A stretch of 64,000 bases of DNA from contig NZ_JABFHO010000001.1 in the NCBI RefSeq assembly GCF_013404085.1, positions 4,291,501 through 4,355,500 of the forward strand. Direction: 5' to 3'. The translations under genes were made by a program, and so were the position numbers. The stretch is from Winogradskyella helgolandensis. GTDB lineage: Bacteria > Bacteroidota > Bacteroidia > Flavobacteriales > Flavobacteriaceae. Shown one piece after another: positions 7,307 to 15,776 of this stretch. The notes under the pieces are model-generated. The model was not told the DNA's origin and ran no database searches. It was given only the letters and a program-made list of their open reading frames with translations. How positions within the stretch are numbered: position 1 is the stretch's first letter; every line of letters starts with the position of its first letter.

Positions 7307-7683
7307 AAAGTACTGTGGCAAAAAACAAGTAAAAAAGTATTAATTTTTCATTAATGTACTCTTGTAGATCCCATCAAAGAGCAAGACTAGTAAAATATAT
7401 TAACGGAAAAACCCTTAACTGTGATCATTTAGGCGATTCATATTACGAGAAAAAATAACCTAAAAAGAAAAAAAACGAGCGCTCTAATTTTAGTAATTCC
7501 TGTAAATCAAAAAATATAAACACTTTCAAAATCGCTTTAAAGCATTAATTTTAGTAGCAATCTAGACTAGTTACACTTCCAGAACAAACTAGCATATAAG
7601 TACATAAAAATCTATCAATAAGGTGATTATTCAATTTTTTTTGGGGTTCACAAAACTTTAGCTTTCGACATTCCGGAAAACTA
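7307..7683. other. Gene-poor boundary between array and chromosome
   Basis: The 377 bp hold no supportable gene; the longest reading is a 34-codon frame at 7354-7458 with no recognised similarity. The composition is AT-rich with stops in all frames. It may include decayed cassette or insertion-sequence remnants. Confidence 0.5.
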
Positions 7684-7684
7684 A

Positions 7685-7714
7685 AAAGTCCATTTCTAGA
7701 AAGAAATGGACTTT
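7685..7714 (-). terminator. Terminator after tRNA-Arg
   Basis: An inverted repeat with arms AAAGTCCATTTCT and AGAAATGGACTTT lies just downstream of the minus-strand tRNA and is followed by a T-rich stretch on that strand. Confidence 0.7.
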
Positions 7715-7724
7715 GTGCTCTTTG

Positions 7725-7798
7725 TGACCTCGACTGGATTCAAACCAGTAACCTCTTGAGCCGTAATCAAGTGCGCTATTCAGTTGCGCCACGAGGCC
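7725..7798 (-). tRNA. tRNA-Arg (anticodon ACG)
   Basis: The minus strand folds as a tRNA: acceptor GGCCTCG with CGAGGTC (one G-U), anticodon stem CTTGA/TCAAG with loop TTACGGC giving ACG, and T-arm ACTGG-TTTGAAT-CCAGT. Length is 74 nt with discriminator A and no encoded CCA. It lies about 420 bp from the end of the left array. Confidence 0.9.
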
Positions 7799-7871
7799 TT
7801 TTTAAGTGGGTGCAAATATAATACATTTATTAAAACACCACCAAATTATTTATTTCAAATTTTAAAATTAG

Positions 7872-7879
7872 TATTTTTG
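7872..7879 (+). promoter_or_regulatory. -7 promoter box of the Crp/Fnr regulator gene
   Basis: TATTTTTG fits the Bacteroidota TAnnTTTG box. It ends only 5 bp before the ATG at 7884, so the mRNA would be leaderless or nearly so. Confidence 0.5.
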
Positions 7880-7883
7880 AAGT

Positions 7884-8519
7884 ATGATTTCTAAAGAACT
7901 ACTCGAACCATTTCTCTATTTATTCGATTCCGAAATAATCGATAATATCGCTGATGTTGCGTTTCTTAAAACGTTTCAAAAATCTGATATTATTATTGAT
8001 ATCGGTCAAGATTTAAATTTTATTCCTTTATTAATTAAAGGAAACATCAAAGTTTTAAGAGAAGATAATCATGGTGACGAACTCTTATTGTATGTTTTAG
8101 AATCTGGAGATACCTGCGCGATGTCCTTAACGTGCTGTATGGTAAAATCTGTAAGTAAAATTCGTGCTATCGCAGACGAGGATGCCACAGTAATTATGAT
8201 TCCCATCGAAAACATGAAATTATGGTTTAATTCTAATGAAAGCTGGAGAAATTTCATATTACAGAGTTATCAAATTCGTTTTGACGAAATGTTAGAGACC
8301 ATTGACACGCTCGCTTTTATGAAAATGGATGAACGTTTATTTAAATACTTAACAGACCAAGTAAAACTATCTGCCTCTACAAGTTTAGAAGTCACACACC
8401 AAGAAATTGCCGAAGACTTAAATACATCTCGCGTTGTAATCTCGCGCTTATTAAAACAATTAGAACGCGATAAAAAAATTGAACTTGGAAGAAACAAGAT
8501 TGTTGTCTTAGATTTTTAG
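7884..8519 (+). CDS. Crp/Fnr-family transcriptional regulator
   Basis: The 211-residue protein has an N-terminal cyclic-nucleotide-binding-type beta roll (about 20-120) with DTCAMSLTCCM, and a C-terminal winged helix (about 145-211) with VTHQEIAEDLNTSRVVISRLLKQLE, the Crp recognition-helix pattern. It stands immediately upstream of sulfur-transport and persulfide genes on the same strand. Known relatives in Bacteroidota control such genes; the cysteines at CAMSLTCC could sense sulfur species, which is speculation. A perfect Crp-type palindrome at 10367 is a candidate target. Confidence 0.88.
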   Translation: MISKELLEPFLYLFDSEIIDNIADVAFLKTFQKSDIIIDIGQDLNFIPLLIKGNIKVLREDNHGDELLLYVLESGDTCAMSLTCCMVKSVSKIRAIADEDATVIMIPIENMKLWFNSNESWRNFILQSYQIRFDEMLETIDTLAFMKMDERLFKYLTDQVKLSASTSLEVTHQEIAEDLNTSRVVISRLLKQLERDKKIELGRNKIVVLDF

Positions 8520-8551
8520 GAAGCTTTAACATAGTCTTAATTACAGATCTC

Positions 8552-8559
8552 TATTTTTG
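8552..8559 (+). promoter_or_regulatory. -7 promoter box upstream of the YeeE/YedE pair
   Basis: TATTTTTG (TAnnTTTG) lies 15 bp before the ATG at 8575. It supports starting the gene at 8575 rather than at the in-frame TTG at 8557, which overlaps the box. Confidence 0.55.
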
Positions 8560-8574
8560 CATCAAATAATAATT

Positions 8575-9132
8575 ATGGAATATATTTTACAACCTTGGCC
8601 TTGGTATATTTCCGGTCCTTGTATTGCAATCGTCATGTTTCTACTACTCTATTTTGGTAGAACTTTCGGAATGTCTTCTAACCTTAGAACCATGTGTGCT
8701 ATTGGAGGAGCCGGAAAACGCGTTGCATTTTTTAATTACGACTGGAAAAGTCATAAATGGAACTTAGTTGTTGTGCTAGGTGCTATTGTTGGTGGTTTTA
8801 TAGCACACTATGTATTATCAAATCCCATAAATATGGATTTAAGCGAAGCTACTGTTAACGACTTAGCAGCACTTGGATTTAACGATGTTGGTCAAAATTT
8901 ATTACCACCAGAACTATTTAGTTGGGAGGCTATTCTTAGTGTCAAAGGCTTGTCTATTTTAATAATTGGCGGATTTCTTGTTGGTTTTGGAACACGTTAT
9001 GCAGGTGGCTGTACCTCTGGCCATGCCATAACAGGGTTAAGTAGCTTACAATTACCATCATTAGTTGCGGTTGTTGGTTTCTTCCTTGGAGGCTTAATTA
9101 TGATTCATCTTATTTTTCCAATACTCTTTTAA
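8575..9132 (+). CDS. YeeE/YedE-family sulfur transporter subunit
   Basis: The 185-residue membrane protein has about five hydrophobic segments and the family signature [20 protein letters not shown], in which the Cys is needed for thiosulfate or sulfur uptake in characterised YeeE (TsuA). Start 8575 is chosen over an upstream TTG because of the promoter box. It is half the size of full YeeE, and the second half is supplied by the next gene 2 bp downstream. It likely imports sulfur compounds feeding the persulfide enzyme at 10430. Confidence 0.88.
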   Translation: MEYILQPWPWYISGPCIAIVMFLLLYFGRTFGMSSNLRTMCAIGGAGKRVAFFNYDWKSHKWNLVVVLGAIVGGFIAHYVLSNPINMDLSEATVNDLAALGFNDVGQNLLPPELFSWEAILSVKGLSILIIGGFLVGFGTRYAGGCTSGHAITGLSSLQLPSLVAVVGFFLGGLIMIHLIFPILF

Positions 9133-9134
9133 TT

Positions 9135-9551
9135 ATGGGTAAGTATATAAAGTTTTTTATAGTTGGTATTTTCTTCGGAATTGTTTTAGTTAAATCTGAA
9201 GCTGTATCTTGGTATCGTATTTTTGAGATGTTTAAGTTTCAATCCTTTCACATGTATGGTATTATTGGAACTGCAGTCATCACAGGTATTCTATTACTAA
9301 GACTCTCTAAAACAAAAAACATCCAAACTACCGAAGGATCAGACCTAAGAGTCCCATTAAAAGAGCGTGGTTTTACTCGCTATATCCTTGGTGGAACTAT
9401 CTTTGGGTTGGGTTGGGCATTATCTGGTGCTTGTCCTGGACCTATGTATATTTTAATAGGCACAGGAGCTTTTTCTATTATTGTTGTAATTGTAGCAGCC
9501 TTATTAGGCACTTACGCGTACGGATTGTTAAAAGATAAATTACCACATTAA
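9135..9551 (+). CDS. YeeE/YedE-family second half (DUF6691 type)
   Basis: The 138-residue membrane protein has four predicted helices and the second sulfur-transport signature GWALSGACPGPMYILIG, with the conserved Cys. It is separated by 2 bp from the preceding subunit and 1 bp from the next gene, so the three are one transcription unit. Together the two proteins reproduce the two repeated halves of a full YeeE/YedE transporter. Confidence 0.88.
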   Translation: MGKYIKFFIVGIFFGIVLVKSEAVSWYRIFEMFKFQSFHMYGIIGTAVITGILLLRLSKTKNIQTTEGSDLRVPLKERGFTRYILGGTIFGLGWALSGACPGPMYILIGTGAFSIIVVIVAALLGTYAYGLLKDKLPH

Positions 9552-9552
9552 A

Positions 9553-10359
9553 ATGGAACTTTTAGAAATATTAGGTTATATAGGAGCATTAATCGTTGGC
9601 TTGGTTTTAGGACTAATTGGTGGAGGTGGCTCTATTTTAACAGTTCCTATTTTAGTTTATCTTTTAGGTTTTAGTCCAATAGCGGCTACTGGCTATTCAC
9701 TTTTTATAGTAGGAAGCACAGCTTTAGTTGGTACTTTTCGCAATATTAAAAAAAACACTATAGATTTTAAAACGGCCATCATATTTGCAATTCCTTCAAT
9801 ATTTACAGTTTTTATGGTGAGGCGAATAGTAGTCCCTAACTTACCAGAGGAATTGTTTTCAATTGGCGATTTCACACTTACCAATTCACTTTTCATCATG
9901 TTGTTATTTGCAATTATTATGCTTTTAGCAGGATGGTCAATGATTAAATCCAAAGTAATTAATAGTGAGACCACTATTAAAATATTTGATAACAGCCATT
10001 ATTTCGCCATTGGTACACAAGCCATAGGAATTGGTGCTTTAGCTGGCTTAGTAGGAGCTGGCGGAGGATTCCTCATCGTACCAGCTTTAGTTTTATTGGT
10101 AAAACTTCCTATCAAAAAAGCCATAAGCACTTCGTTATTTATTATTGCCATTCAATCCTTAATAGGATTTTTAGGCGACTTAAATGATACAACAACCATA
10201 GATTGGCAGTTTCTAATAACGTTTAGCCTTATTTCAATTGTTGGAATTTTTATAGGATTAGCACTATCTAAAAAAATAAGTGCCAAACGATTAAAAAGAG
10301 GGTTCGGCTATTTTACCATAATAATGGCTGTGTATATCATTTTCAAAGAGCTCTTTTAA
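9553..10359 (+). CDS. TauE/SafE-family (TSUP) anion exporter
   Basis: The 268-residue protein has about eight membrane helices in two repeats. Each repeat starts with a glycine-rich motif: GLVLGLIGGGGSILTVPIL near residue 18 and LAGLVGAGGGFLIVPALVLL near residue 160. TSUP proteins move sulfite, sulfoacetate or related anions across the inner membrane. Placed between a sulfur importer pair and a persulfide dioxygenase-rhodanese, sulfite export is the likely role, since sulfite is a product of persulfide oxidation. Confidence 0.88.
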   Translation: MELLEILGYIGALIVGLVLGLIGGGGSILTVPILVYLLGFSPIAATGYSLFIVGSTALVGTFRNIKKNTIDFKTAIIFAIPSIFTVFMVRRIVVPNLPEELFSIGDFTLTNSLFIMLLFAIIMLLAGWSMIKSKVINSETTIKIFDNSHYFAIGTQAIGIGALAGLVGAGGGFLIVPALVLLVKLPIKKAISTSLFIIAIQSLIGFLGDLNDTTTIDWQFLITFSLISIVGIFIGLALSKKISAKRLKRGFGYFTIIMAVYIIFKELF

Positions 10360-10366
10360 CACACTT

Positions 10367-10382
10367 TGTGATAATTATCACA
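10367..10382. promoter_or_regulatory. Crp/Fnr-type operator palindrome
   Basis: TGTGATAATTATCACA is a perfect 16-bp palindrome close to the classic TGTGA-N6-TCACA site. It lies 21 bp upstream of a -7 box TAAATTTG and about 2 kb from a Crp/Fnr gene, which is the natural candidate regulator. Confidence 0.7.
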
Positions 10383-10402
10383 TTTCAAAAAACGAAGTTT
10401 CG

Positions 10403-10410
10403 TAAATTTG
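10403..10410 (+). promoter_or_regulatory. -7 promoter box of the MBL-rhodanese gene
   Basis: TAAATTTG matches the Bacteroidota TAnnTTTG box, 20 bp before the ATG. The Crp-type palindrome ends 20 bp upstream of it. Confidence 0.65.
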
Positions 10411-10429
10411 CAACTCAAATAAATTAAGA

Positions 10430-11836
10430 ATGAAGATTGAACAATTATATACTGGCTGTTTAGCACAAGGTGCTTATTATATTGAATCTGAAGGAGAAGT
10501 TGCTATAATTGATCCGCTAAGAGAAATACAACAGTATATTGATAAAGCAAAAGCTAATAACGCCCAAATTAAATATATTTTAGAAACGCATTTTCATGCC
10601 GATTTCGTTTCTGGTCATGTAGATTTAGCCAAAGAAACTGGTGCAACTATCGTATTTGGACCAGGTGCGACTACAGAATATAACATTCATGCTGCTACTG
10701 ATGGTGAAGAATTAAAATTAGGAAAAGTAACTATTAAAGTGTTACATACTCCAGGGCATACTTTAGAATCTGCGACTTATTTATTAATAGACGAAAACGG
10801 AAAAGATCACGCTATTTTTTCTGGAGACACCTTGTTTTTAGGTGATGTTGGACGACCAGATCTAGCTATTAAATCTGATTTAACAAAAGAAGATTTAGCA
10901 GCTATGTTATTCGATTCACTTCGAAATAAAATTATGCCTTTAGCAGATGACGTTATTGTATATCCTGCTCATGGTGCTGGATCTGCCTGCGGAAAAAACC
11001 TAAGCAAGGAAACTGTTGGAGTTTTAGGCGAACAGAAAAAAACAAATTATGCCTTGCGCGCAGATATGACCAAAGCTGAATTTGTAAAAGAGGTTTTAGA
11101 CGGCATTGCTCCGCCACCGCAGTATTTCGCAAAAAATGCCATGATGAATAAAATGGGGTATGACACTTTTGAAACCGTTTTAAAAACAGGGGATGTAGCA
11201 CTGAAACCAGAAGAATTTGAAGCTTTAGCTAATCATGAACCTGCATTAGTTTTAGATGTGAGAACACAGTCTGATTTCATAAAAGGCCATATTCCGAATT
11301 CAATTTTTATTGGTTTGAATGGTGGATTTGCTCCTTGGGTTGGAGCTTTGATTAAAGACATTAAACAACCAATCGTTTTAGTTGTTCCTGAAGGTAAATC
11401 TACAGAAGCGGTTACAAGATTATCTCGTGTTGGCTATGATAATACCTTAGGCTATCTTGAAGGCGGATTAGAAGCTTGGAAAAATGCAGGAAAAGATGTT
11501 GAAACATTAGACTCGGTATCAGTTAAAGAATTTGCAGAGAGAGCAAAAGCAAATTCGATTAATATTTTAGATGTACGCAAAGATGGTGAGTACCTATCGT
11601 CTCATATTGTAGATGCGCAGCATTTATCGTTAGACTTTATCAACGAAAAAATGAACGAAGTAAGTAAAGACAAAACCTACTATGTGCATTGTGCAGGTGG
11701 TTATCGCTCTGTAATTGCGGCATCAATTTTAAAAGCAAGAGGGTTCACTAAACTCATAGATGTTGATGGTGGCTTTGAAGCAATTAAAGAAACAGATTTA
11801 AAGACAACCGATTTTGTTTGTCCTTCAACTTTATAA
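10430..11836 (+). CDS. Persulfide dioxygenase-like metallo-beta-lactamase with two rhodanese domains
   Basis: The 468-residue cytoplasmic protein begins with a metallo-beta-lactamase domain of the ETHE1 type (about 1-240): metal motif THFHADFVSGH, then HTPGHT, FSGDTLFLGDVGRPD and PAHGAGS. Two rhodanese domains follow (about 255-355 and 365-465). The second has the active loop HCAGGYRS with catalytic Cys; the first lacks a Cys at that position (VVPEGKST) and is probably structural. The family oxidises glutathione or protein persulfide to sulfite and moves sulfane sulfur. It has its own promoter with a Crp-type operator. Confidence 0.92.
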   Translation: MKIEQLYTGCLAQGAYYIESEGEVAIIDPLREIQQYIDKAKANNAQIKYILETHFHADFVSGHVDLAKETGATIVFGPGATTEYNIHAATDGEELKLGKVTIKVLHTPGHTLESATYLLIDENGKDHAIFSGDTLFLGDVGRPDLAIKSDLTKEDLAAMLFDSLRNKIMPLADDVIVYPAHGAGSACGKNLSKETVGVLGEQKKTNYALRADMTKAEFVKEVLDGIAPPPQYFAKNAMMNKMGYDTFETVLKTGDVALKPEEFEALANHEPALVLDVRTQSDFIKGHIPNSIFIGLNGGFAPWVGALIKDIKQPIVLVVPEGKSTEAVTRLSRVGYDNTLGYLEGGLEAWKNAGKDVETLDSVSVKEFAERAKANSINILDVRKDGEYLSSHIVDAQHLSLDFINEKMNEVSKDKTYYVHCAGGYRSVIAASILKARGFTKLIDVDGGFEAIKETDLKTTDFVCPSTL

Positions 11837-11919
11837 CTAAATAACTTAACCTTTCGGTATTTTTTGCTAGCTGAGCGAAGTCAAAATCAAAGCCTGAGAG
11901 GTCTCTAAAACACATACAA

Positions 11920-12189
11920 ATGGAAAACACACTAAAAATACAGAACCTAAAATGTGGTGGTTGTGCAAACACCATCATTACGCAATTATCTAAATTAGAT
12001 GGTATTTCTGAAGTGCAAGTTAATAATGATACCGACGAAGTCAGCTTTATAGCGTCTTCTGAGAACGACCTTGAAACTGTAAAAAATAAATTATCACAAT
12101 TAGGATACCCTATTGATGGAGATGCGAACTCATTACCAAAAAAGGCAAAATCTTTTGTAAGTTGTGCCGTAGGAAGAATGACGAAGTAA
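11920..12189 (+). CDS. Heavy-metal-associated (HMA) domain protein
   Basis: The 89-residue protein is a single HMA domain (about 1-70) with the metal motif KCGGCANTI, as in copper chaperones. A C-terminal tail has one extra Cys (FVSCAVGRM). It lies 83 bp after the sulfur gene. Because the CxxC could carry copper or react with persulfide, its placement suggests thiol or metal homeostasis linked to the sulfur module, but the metal is not evident from sequence. Confidence 0.8.
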   Translation: MENTLKIQNLKCGGCANTIITQLSKLDGISEVQVNNDTDEVSFIASSENDLETVKNKLSQLGYPIDGDANSLPKKAKSFVSCAVGRMTK

Positions 12190-12356
12190 GACCTATTGTC
12201 ATTCTAATGAGGCAGGATGAGGAATCTCTATTATTTATAAGATTTCTCGTCACTCGTTCCTCACGCTGTTGAAATAACAATATGATTATAAAGGGGTGTA
12301 GAAATTAAAAAAGCACAATGAAATTATTCTGTTTTTTGATGATAACCTAGACAAAT
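12190..12356. repeat. Degenerate palindromic intergenic repeat
   Basis: The spacer contains TCATTCTAATGAGGCAGGATG, a GGAATCTC segment and its imperfect partner GATTTCT, then CACTCGTTCCTCACGC. This layout recalls palindromic intergenic repeats frequent in flavobacterial genomes. Copy number cannot be judged from this window. Confidence 0.35.
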
Positions 12357-12388
12357 AAAAAATCCCACTTAGAGTGGGATTTTTTATT
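12357..12388. terminator. Bidirectional terminator before clpS
   Basis: The hairpin AATCCCACT-TAG-AGTGGGATT is flanked by A-rich and T-rich runs and sits directly at the clpS stop. It can end transcription from either side. Confidence 0.8.
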
Positions 12389-12660
12389 TAAACTATTTCA
12401 GCGCTAAGTCCTGCTTGTAAAAGCTTAGAACATCGTGGTTCCAAATCTTCATAAGCGCCTGTTTTAACTGTACATTTTCCTTTATAATGCACCAATAAAG
12501 CACATTGTTCTGCTTGCTCTGGCATATGATCACAAGCATAAATAAGTGTATTAATAACATGGTCAAACGTGTTGACTTCATCGTTAAATAATACGATTTC
12601 GTTTTGTGTTACTTCTTCTTCTTGTAAAAGTAGCTCTTCTGAATATTTTTCTTTAGTCAT
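12388..12660 (-). CDS. clpS: ATP-dependent Clp protease adaptor ClpS
   Basis: The 90-residue adaptor delivers N-end-rule substrates to ClpAP/ClpCP. The conserved core is LFNDEVNTFDHVINTL, followed by EQAEQCALLVHYKGKCTVKTG, with the substrate-pocket residues of ClpS. The start at 12660 (MTKEKYSEEL) gives the usual family length; a longer in-frame start at 12750 would overlap prmA. It lies downstream of prmA on the same strand and is probably cotranscribed. Confidence 0.93.
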   Translation of the reverse strand: MTKEKYSEELLLQEEEVTQNEIVLFNDEVNTFDHVINTLIYACDHMPEQAEQCALLVHYKGKCTVKTGAYEDLEPRCSKLLQAGLSAEIV

Positions 12661-12722
12661 AGTGGATATCTTTTTAAGCAATTCATAAACGCTTAGTCTG
12701 ACAGACTCTATTTTAATTACTA

Positions 12723-13556
12723 CTAATTTATAAATTTTAATGAAACCCACAGCCCTTTTTGGAGAGTTTCATCTAATTTTAACATCTGTTTATTACATTC
12801 TGCTTCAATTAAAGGAATATCTTCTTTATAAAATCCGCTTAAAAACAACGCGCCATTTTCATTCAAACATTTAGCATATTCTGAGATGTCTGCCAACAAT
12901 ATGTTTCTATTAATATTAGCAATAATACTGTCGTACTTTTTACCTTCCAACAATTTCACATCACCTTCGTAAACCGAAATATGTTTACAATCATTTCGTT
13001 CTACATTTTCTAAACTATTTAAATAACACCAGTTATCTATATCAATAGCATCGAGTTTAGTGGCACCTACTTTTTCAGCTAAAATGGCCAAAACACCTGT
13101 TCCACAACCCATATCTAAAACTGATTTACTAGTAAAATCGTTTTTTAATATATGCTGAATCATCATGTGAGTTGTTTCGTGATGCCCTGTACCAAAACTC
13201 ATTTTTGGCTCAATAATTAAATCGAATTTAGTATCTGGTTTCTCATGAAATGGAGCACGTACTGAAACCAAATCATCAACTACAATAGGATTAAAGTTTT
13301 TCTCCCATTCCTCATTCCAGTTGGTTTGTTCTATTTCTTCGAAAGTATAAGAAATCTCAAATTCATCTGAACTTAGAATATAAATAGCATCGAGAATATT
13401 TTCATTCCATTCTTCTTTTTGAATATACGCTATAACCCCTTCTTCATTTTCTACAAAACTCTCAAAACCTGCGTAACCTAATTCCGCAATTAAAATCTCA
13501 ACTGCTGGCTGTAAAGGATTTACCTTAAAAGTGTAACCAATATATATTTCAGACAT
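12723..13556 (-). CDS. prmA: Ribosomal protein L11 methyltransferase
   Basis: The 277-residue enzyme methylates ribosomal protein L11 using S-adenosylmethionine. The C-terminal Rossmann domain carries MSFGTGHHETTHMM, VLDMGCGTGVLAILAEKVGA (SAM motif I) and IIANINRNILL (motif IV). The N-terminal domain (about 1-100) recognises the substrate. It is 62 bp upstream of clpS on the same strand, a pairing common in Bacteroidota. Confidence 0.95.
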   Translation of the reverse strand: MSEIYIGYTFKVNPLQPAVEILIAELGYAGFESFVENEEGVIAYIQKEEWNENILDAIYILSSDEFEISYTFEEIEQTNWNEEWEKNFNPIVVDDLVSVRAPFHEKPDTKFDLIIEPKMSFGTGHHETTHMMIQHILKNDFTSKSVLDMGCGTGVLAILAEKVGATKLDAIDIDNWCYLNSLENVERNDCKHISVYEGDVKLLEGKKYDSIIANINRNILLADISEYAKCLNENGALFLSGFYKEDIPLIEAECNKQMLKLDETLQKGLWVSLKFIN

Positions 13557-13600
13557 TTATTTTTTTTGGCAAATTTACTAATCATTAATTTAGTTACTAT

Positions 13601-13608
13601 TACTTTTG
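13601..13608 (+). promoter_or_regulatory. -7 promoter box of the porin gene
   Basis: TACTTTTG (TAnnTTTG) lies 18 bp before the ATG at 13626, in the gap divergent from prmA. Confidence 0.55.
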
Positions 13609-13625
13609 CATTAAATTAAAATGAT

Positions 13626-14828
13626 ATGAATAAATATATTGTAGGCATTCTGTTTCTAGTTTTATCTCAAATATCTATTGGGCAAGAGAATAACGACATA
13701 AAACTCTCTGCATTACCTTATTACAGCTATGGTAAAGGTTTAGGTATTACCTCTCCAGACAGTATTTTTAAGCTGAATATTCGTTTTAGAATGCAGAACC
13801 GTTTAACCTATTTAAATAATGAGGATGAAGAAGACGGTTATGAAGCCATGATTAGACGTTTGCGTTTGCGTTTTGATGGTTATGTCGGTGACCCAAGCAT
13901 TATTTATGTGATTCAATTATCATTTTCACCAAATGATGTTGGTGCTATTGAGGATGGAGACAACCTTAATATCATCAGAGATGCAATAGTATTTTACAGA
14001 CCTAACGATCATTGGAATATTGGTTTTGGACAAACCAAATTACCTGGAAACAGACAGCGGATAAATTCCTCAGGTGCTTTACAGCTAACCGATCGTTCTA
14101 TTAACAATTCGCGATTCAACATTGATAGAGATTTTGGGTTACAAGTCTATTATCTAAATGAATTACAAGACAAATTCTCCTATAACGTAAAAACAGCTAT
14201 TAGTACTGGTGAGGGACGTAATTGGACAAAAGAACCTGATAATGGCTTAGCCTTTACAGGGAGATTAGAGCTCTTTCCTTTCGGAGCTTTTAAAAGTAAT
14301 GGAACATTGTTTGAAGGTGATATAAAACGAGAAGAAACCCCCAAATTAATGCTCTCTGGTGTGTATCATTTCAATAATAATGCGCGTAGAACTCGAGGTA
14401 CCATTGGTGATGAACTCTTTGAACAACGCGATATACAATCCGTATTATTAGATGCTATTGTGAAATATAATGGTTGGGCGTTTCAAACGGCTTATATGAA
14501 TAGAACTACGGATGATGCAATAACTATTAATCCAGAGGATGCTTTAGAATCGAGATATGTTTTTGCAGGAAGTGGTTTTGATGCTCAATTGAGTTATATT
14601 TTTTATAATAATTATGAGCTTGTCGGCCGTTATTCTTATCAAGAGCCTCATAAAGATATTGAAACACTAACTCCACAAACTAATCAATACAGTCTTGGTG
14701 TGACGAAATATATCTGGGAACATGCTTTAAAATTACAGGCTGAAATTACCAATAGCGAACTCAACTATTTTGATAACAGCACAGCCAATGATTGGTATGT
14801 ACGCTTTCAGGTAGAAATTGGTATCTAA
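13626..14828 (+). CDS. Porin of the O/P type (phosphate-selective porin family)
   Basis: The 400-residue outer-membrane protein starts with a signal peptide (MNKYIVGILFLVLSQISIGQ). Beta-strand repeats with alternating hydrophobic residues and aromatic girdles follow, for example NIRFRMQNRLTYL, RRLRLRFDGYVGD and DFGLQVYYLN, and it ends in a beta strand (WYVRFQVEIGI). This is the Porin_O_P (OprP/OprO) pattern. The transported ion is not certain. It is a single gene with its own promoter, ending before a strong hairpin at 14872. Confidence 0.88.
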   Translation: MNKYIVGILFLVLSQISIGQENNDIKLSALPYYSYGKGLGITSPDSIFKLNIRFRMQNRLTYLNNEDEEDGYEAMIRRLRLRFDGYVGDPSIIYVIQLSFSPNDVGAIEDGDNLNIIRDAIVFYRPNDHWNIGFGQTKLPGNRQRINSSGALQLTDRSINNSRFNIDRDFGLQVYYLNELQDKFSYNVKTAISTGEGRNWTKEPDNGLAFTGRLELFPFGAFKSNGTLFEGDIKREETPKLMLSGVYHFNNNARRTRGTIGDELFEQRDIQSVLLDAIVKYNGWAFQTAYMNRTTDDAITINPEDALESRYVFAGSGFDAQLSYIFYNNYELVGRYSYQEPHKDIETLTPQTNQYSLGVTKYIWEHALKLQAEITNSELNYFDNSTANDWYVRFQVEIGI

Positions 14829-14871
14829 TTCTAGATATAGATTAAGAGAGCATGCTCACCATTATAAACAC

Positions 14872-14923
14872 AAAAAAAAGTCCTTAAATGATTGATAGTA
14901 TTCAATTCATTTAAGGACTTTTA
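14872..14923. terminator. Bidirectional terminator between porin gene and tpiA
   Basis: Arms AAGTCCTTAAATGA and TCATTTAAGGACTT are separated by 15 nt and flanked by A and T runs. It serves two convergent genes. Confidence 0.8.
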
Positions 14924-14942
14924 AATTATAGCAATAAGCTAT

Positions 14943-15692
14943 TTAAAATGCATTAACAATCGCATAAAAATCTTCTGCGTTAAGTGCTGCACCACCAATT
15001 AATCCACCATCAACATCTGGCTTACCAAAAATTTCTTTTGCATTATTTGGTTTTACACTTCCTCCATAAAGGATAGAAACAGAATCAGCAACATTATTTC
15101 CGTACTTATCCGCCAAAGTTTTTCTAATGAATGCATGCATATCTTGTGCTTGCTCAGGGCTAGCAGTTTCACCTGTACCAATGGCCCAAACAGGTTCATA
15201 AGCTAAAACGATATTTTTAAAAGCATCAGCTTCTAAATGAAATAGTGCATTTTTAATCTGACCTTCAACAATCGCTTCATGGTTTCCAGATTTTCTATCT
15301 TGTAATTCTTCTCCAAAACAAAAAATTGAACGCATATCATTTGCTAAAGCAGCATCTACTTTTTTAGCCAAAGACTCATCTGTTTCATTGTAATAAGCAC
15401 GACGCTCACTATGACCAAGAATAACGGTTTTAATCCCAATACTTTTTAGCATGCTTGCACTAATTTCACCTGTATAAGCTCCATTTTCTGCAAAGTGCAT
15501 GTTCTGAGCAATAACCTCTATAGACTCTTGTCTTAAAGATTCAAACGCTTGCCATAAATTTGTAAACGTTGGCGCAATCATAACCTCAGCATCTGATGTT
15601 TGATTTTGCTTTAATAAGTCGGTTAATAAAAGTTCCGTCTGAGGTAAATCGTTATTCATTTTCCAGTTTCCGGCTACGATATGTTTTCTCAT
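14943..15692 (-). CDS. tpiA: Triosephosphate isomerase
   Basis: The 249-residue enzyme interconverts dihydroxyacetone phosphate and glyceraldehyde 3-phosphate in glycolysis. Visible signatures are AGNWKMN with the substrate Lys, LGHSERR with catalytic His, AYEPVWAIGTG with catalytic Glu and the phosphate-binding YGGSVKPNN. The start at 15692 (MRKHIVAGNWKMN) matches the family; a longer frame start at 15728 adds 12 unlikely residues. Confidence 0.97.
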   Translation of the reverse strand: MRKHIVAGNWKMNNDLPQTELLLTDLLKQNQTSDAEVMIAPTFTNLWQAFESLRQESIEVIAQNMHFAENGAYTGEISASMLKSIGIKTVILGHSERRAYYNETDESLAKKVDAALANDMRSIFCFGEELQDRKSGNHEAIVEGQIKNALFHLEADAFKNIVLAYEPVWAIGTGETASPEQAQDMHAFIRKTLADKYGNNVADSVSILYGGSVKPNNAKEIFGKPDVDGGLIGGAALNAEDFYAIVNAF

Positions 15693-15776
15693 AATATAAG
15701 TATATTGAATTTTTAATTTTAGACACAAAAATAATACAATAAAGATAATAGTAAATTGACAATTATCAGTATTTCA

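Noticed and set aside
7354-7458. 34-codon frame in the gap after the left array
   Set aside because: Short, no recognised similarity and no promoter; it could be a remnant but cannot be supported as a gene.
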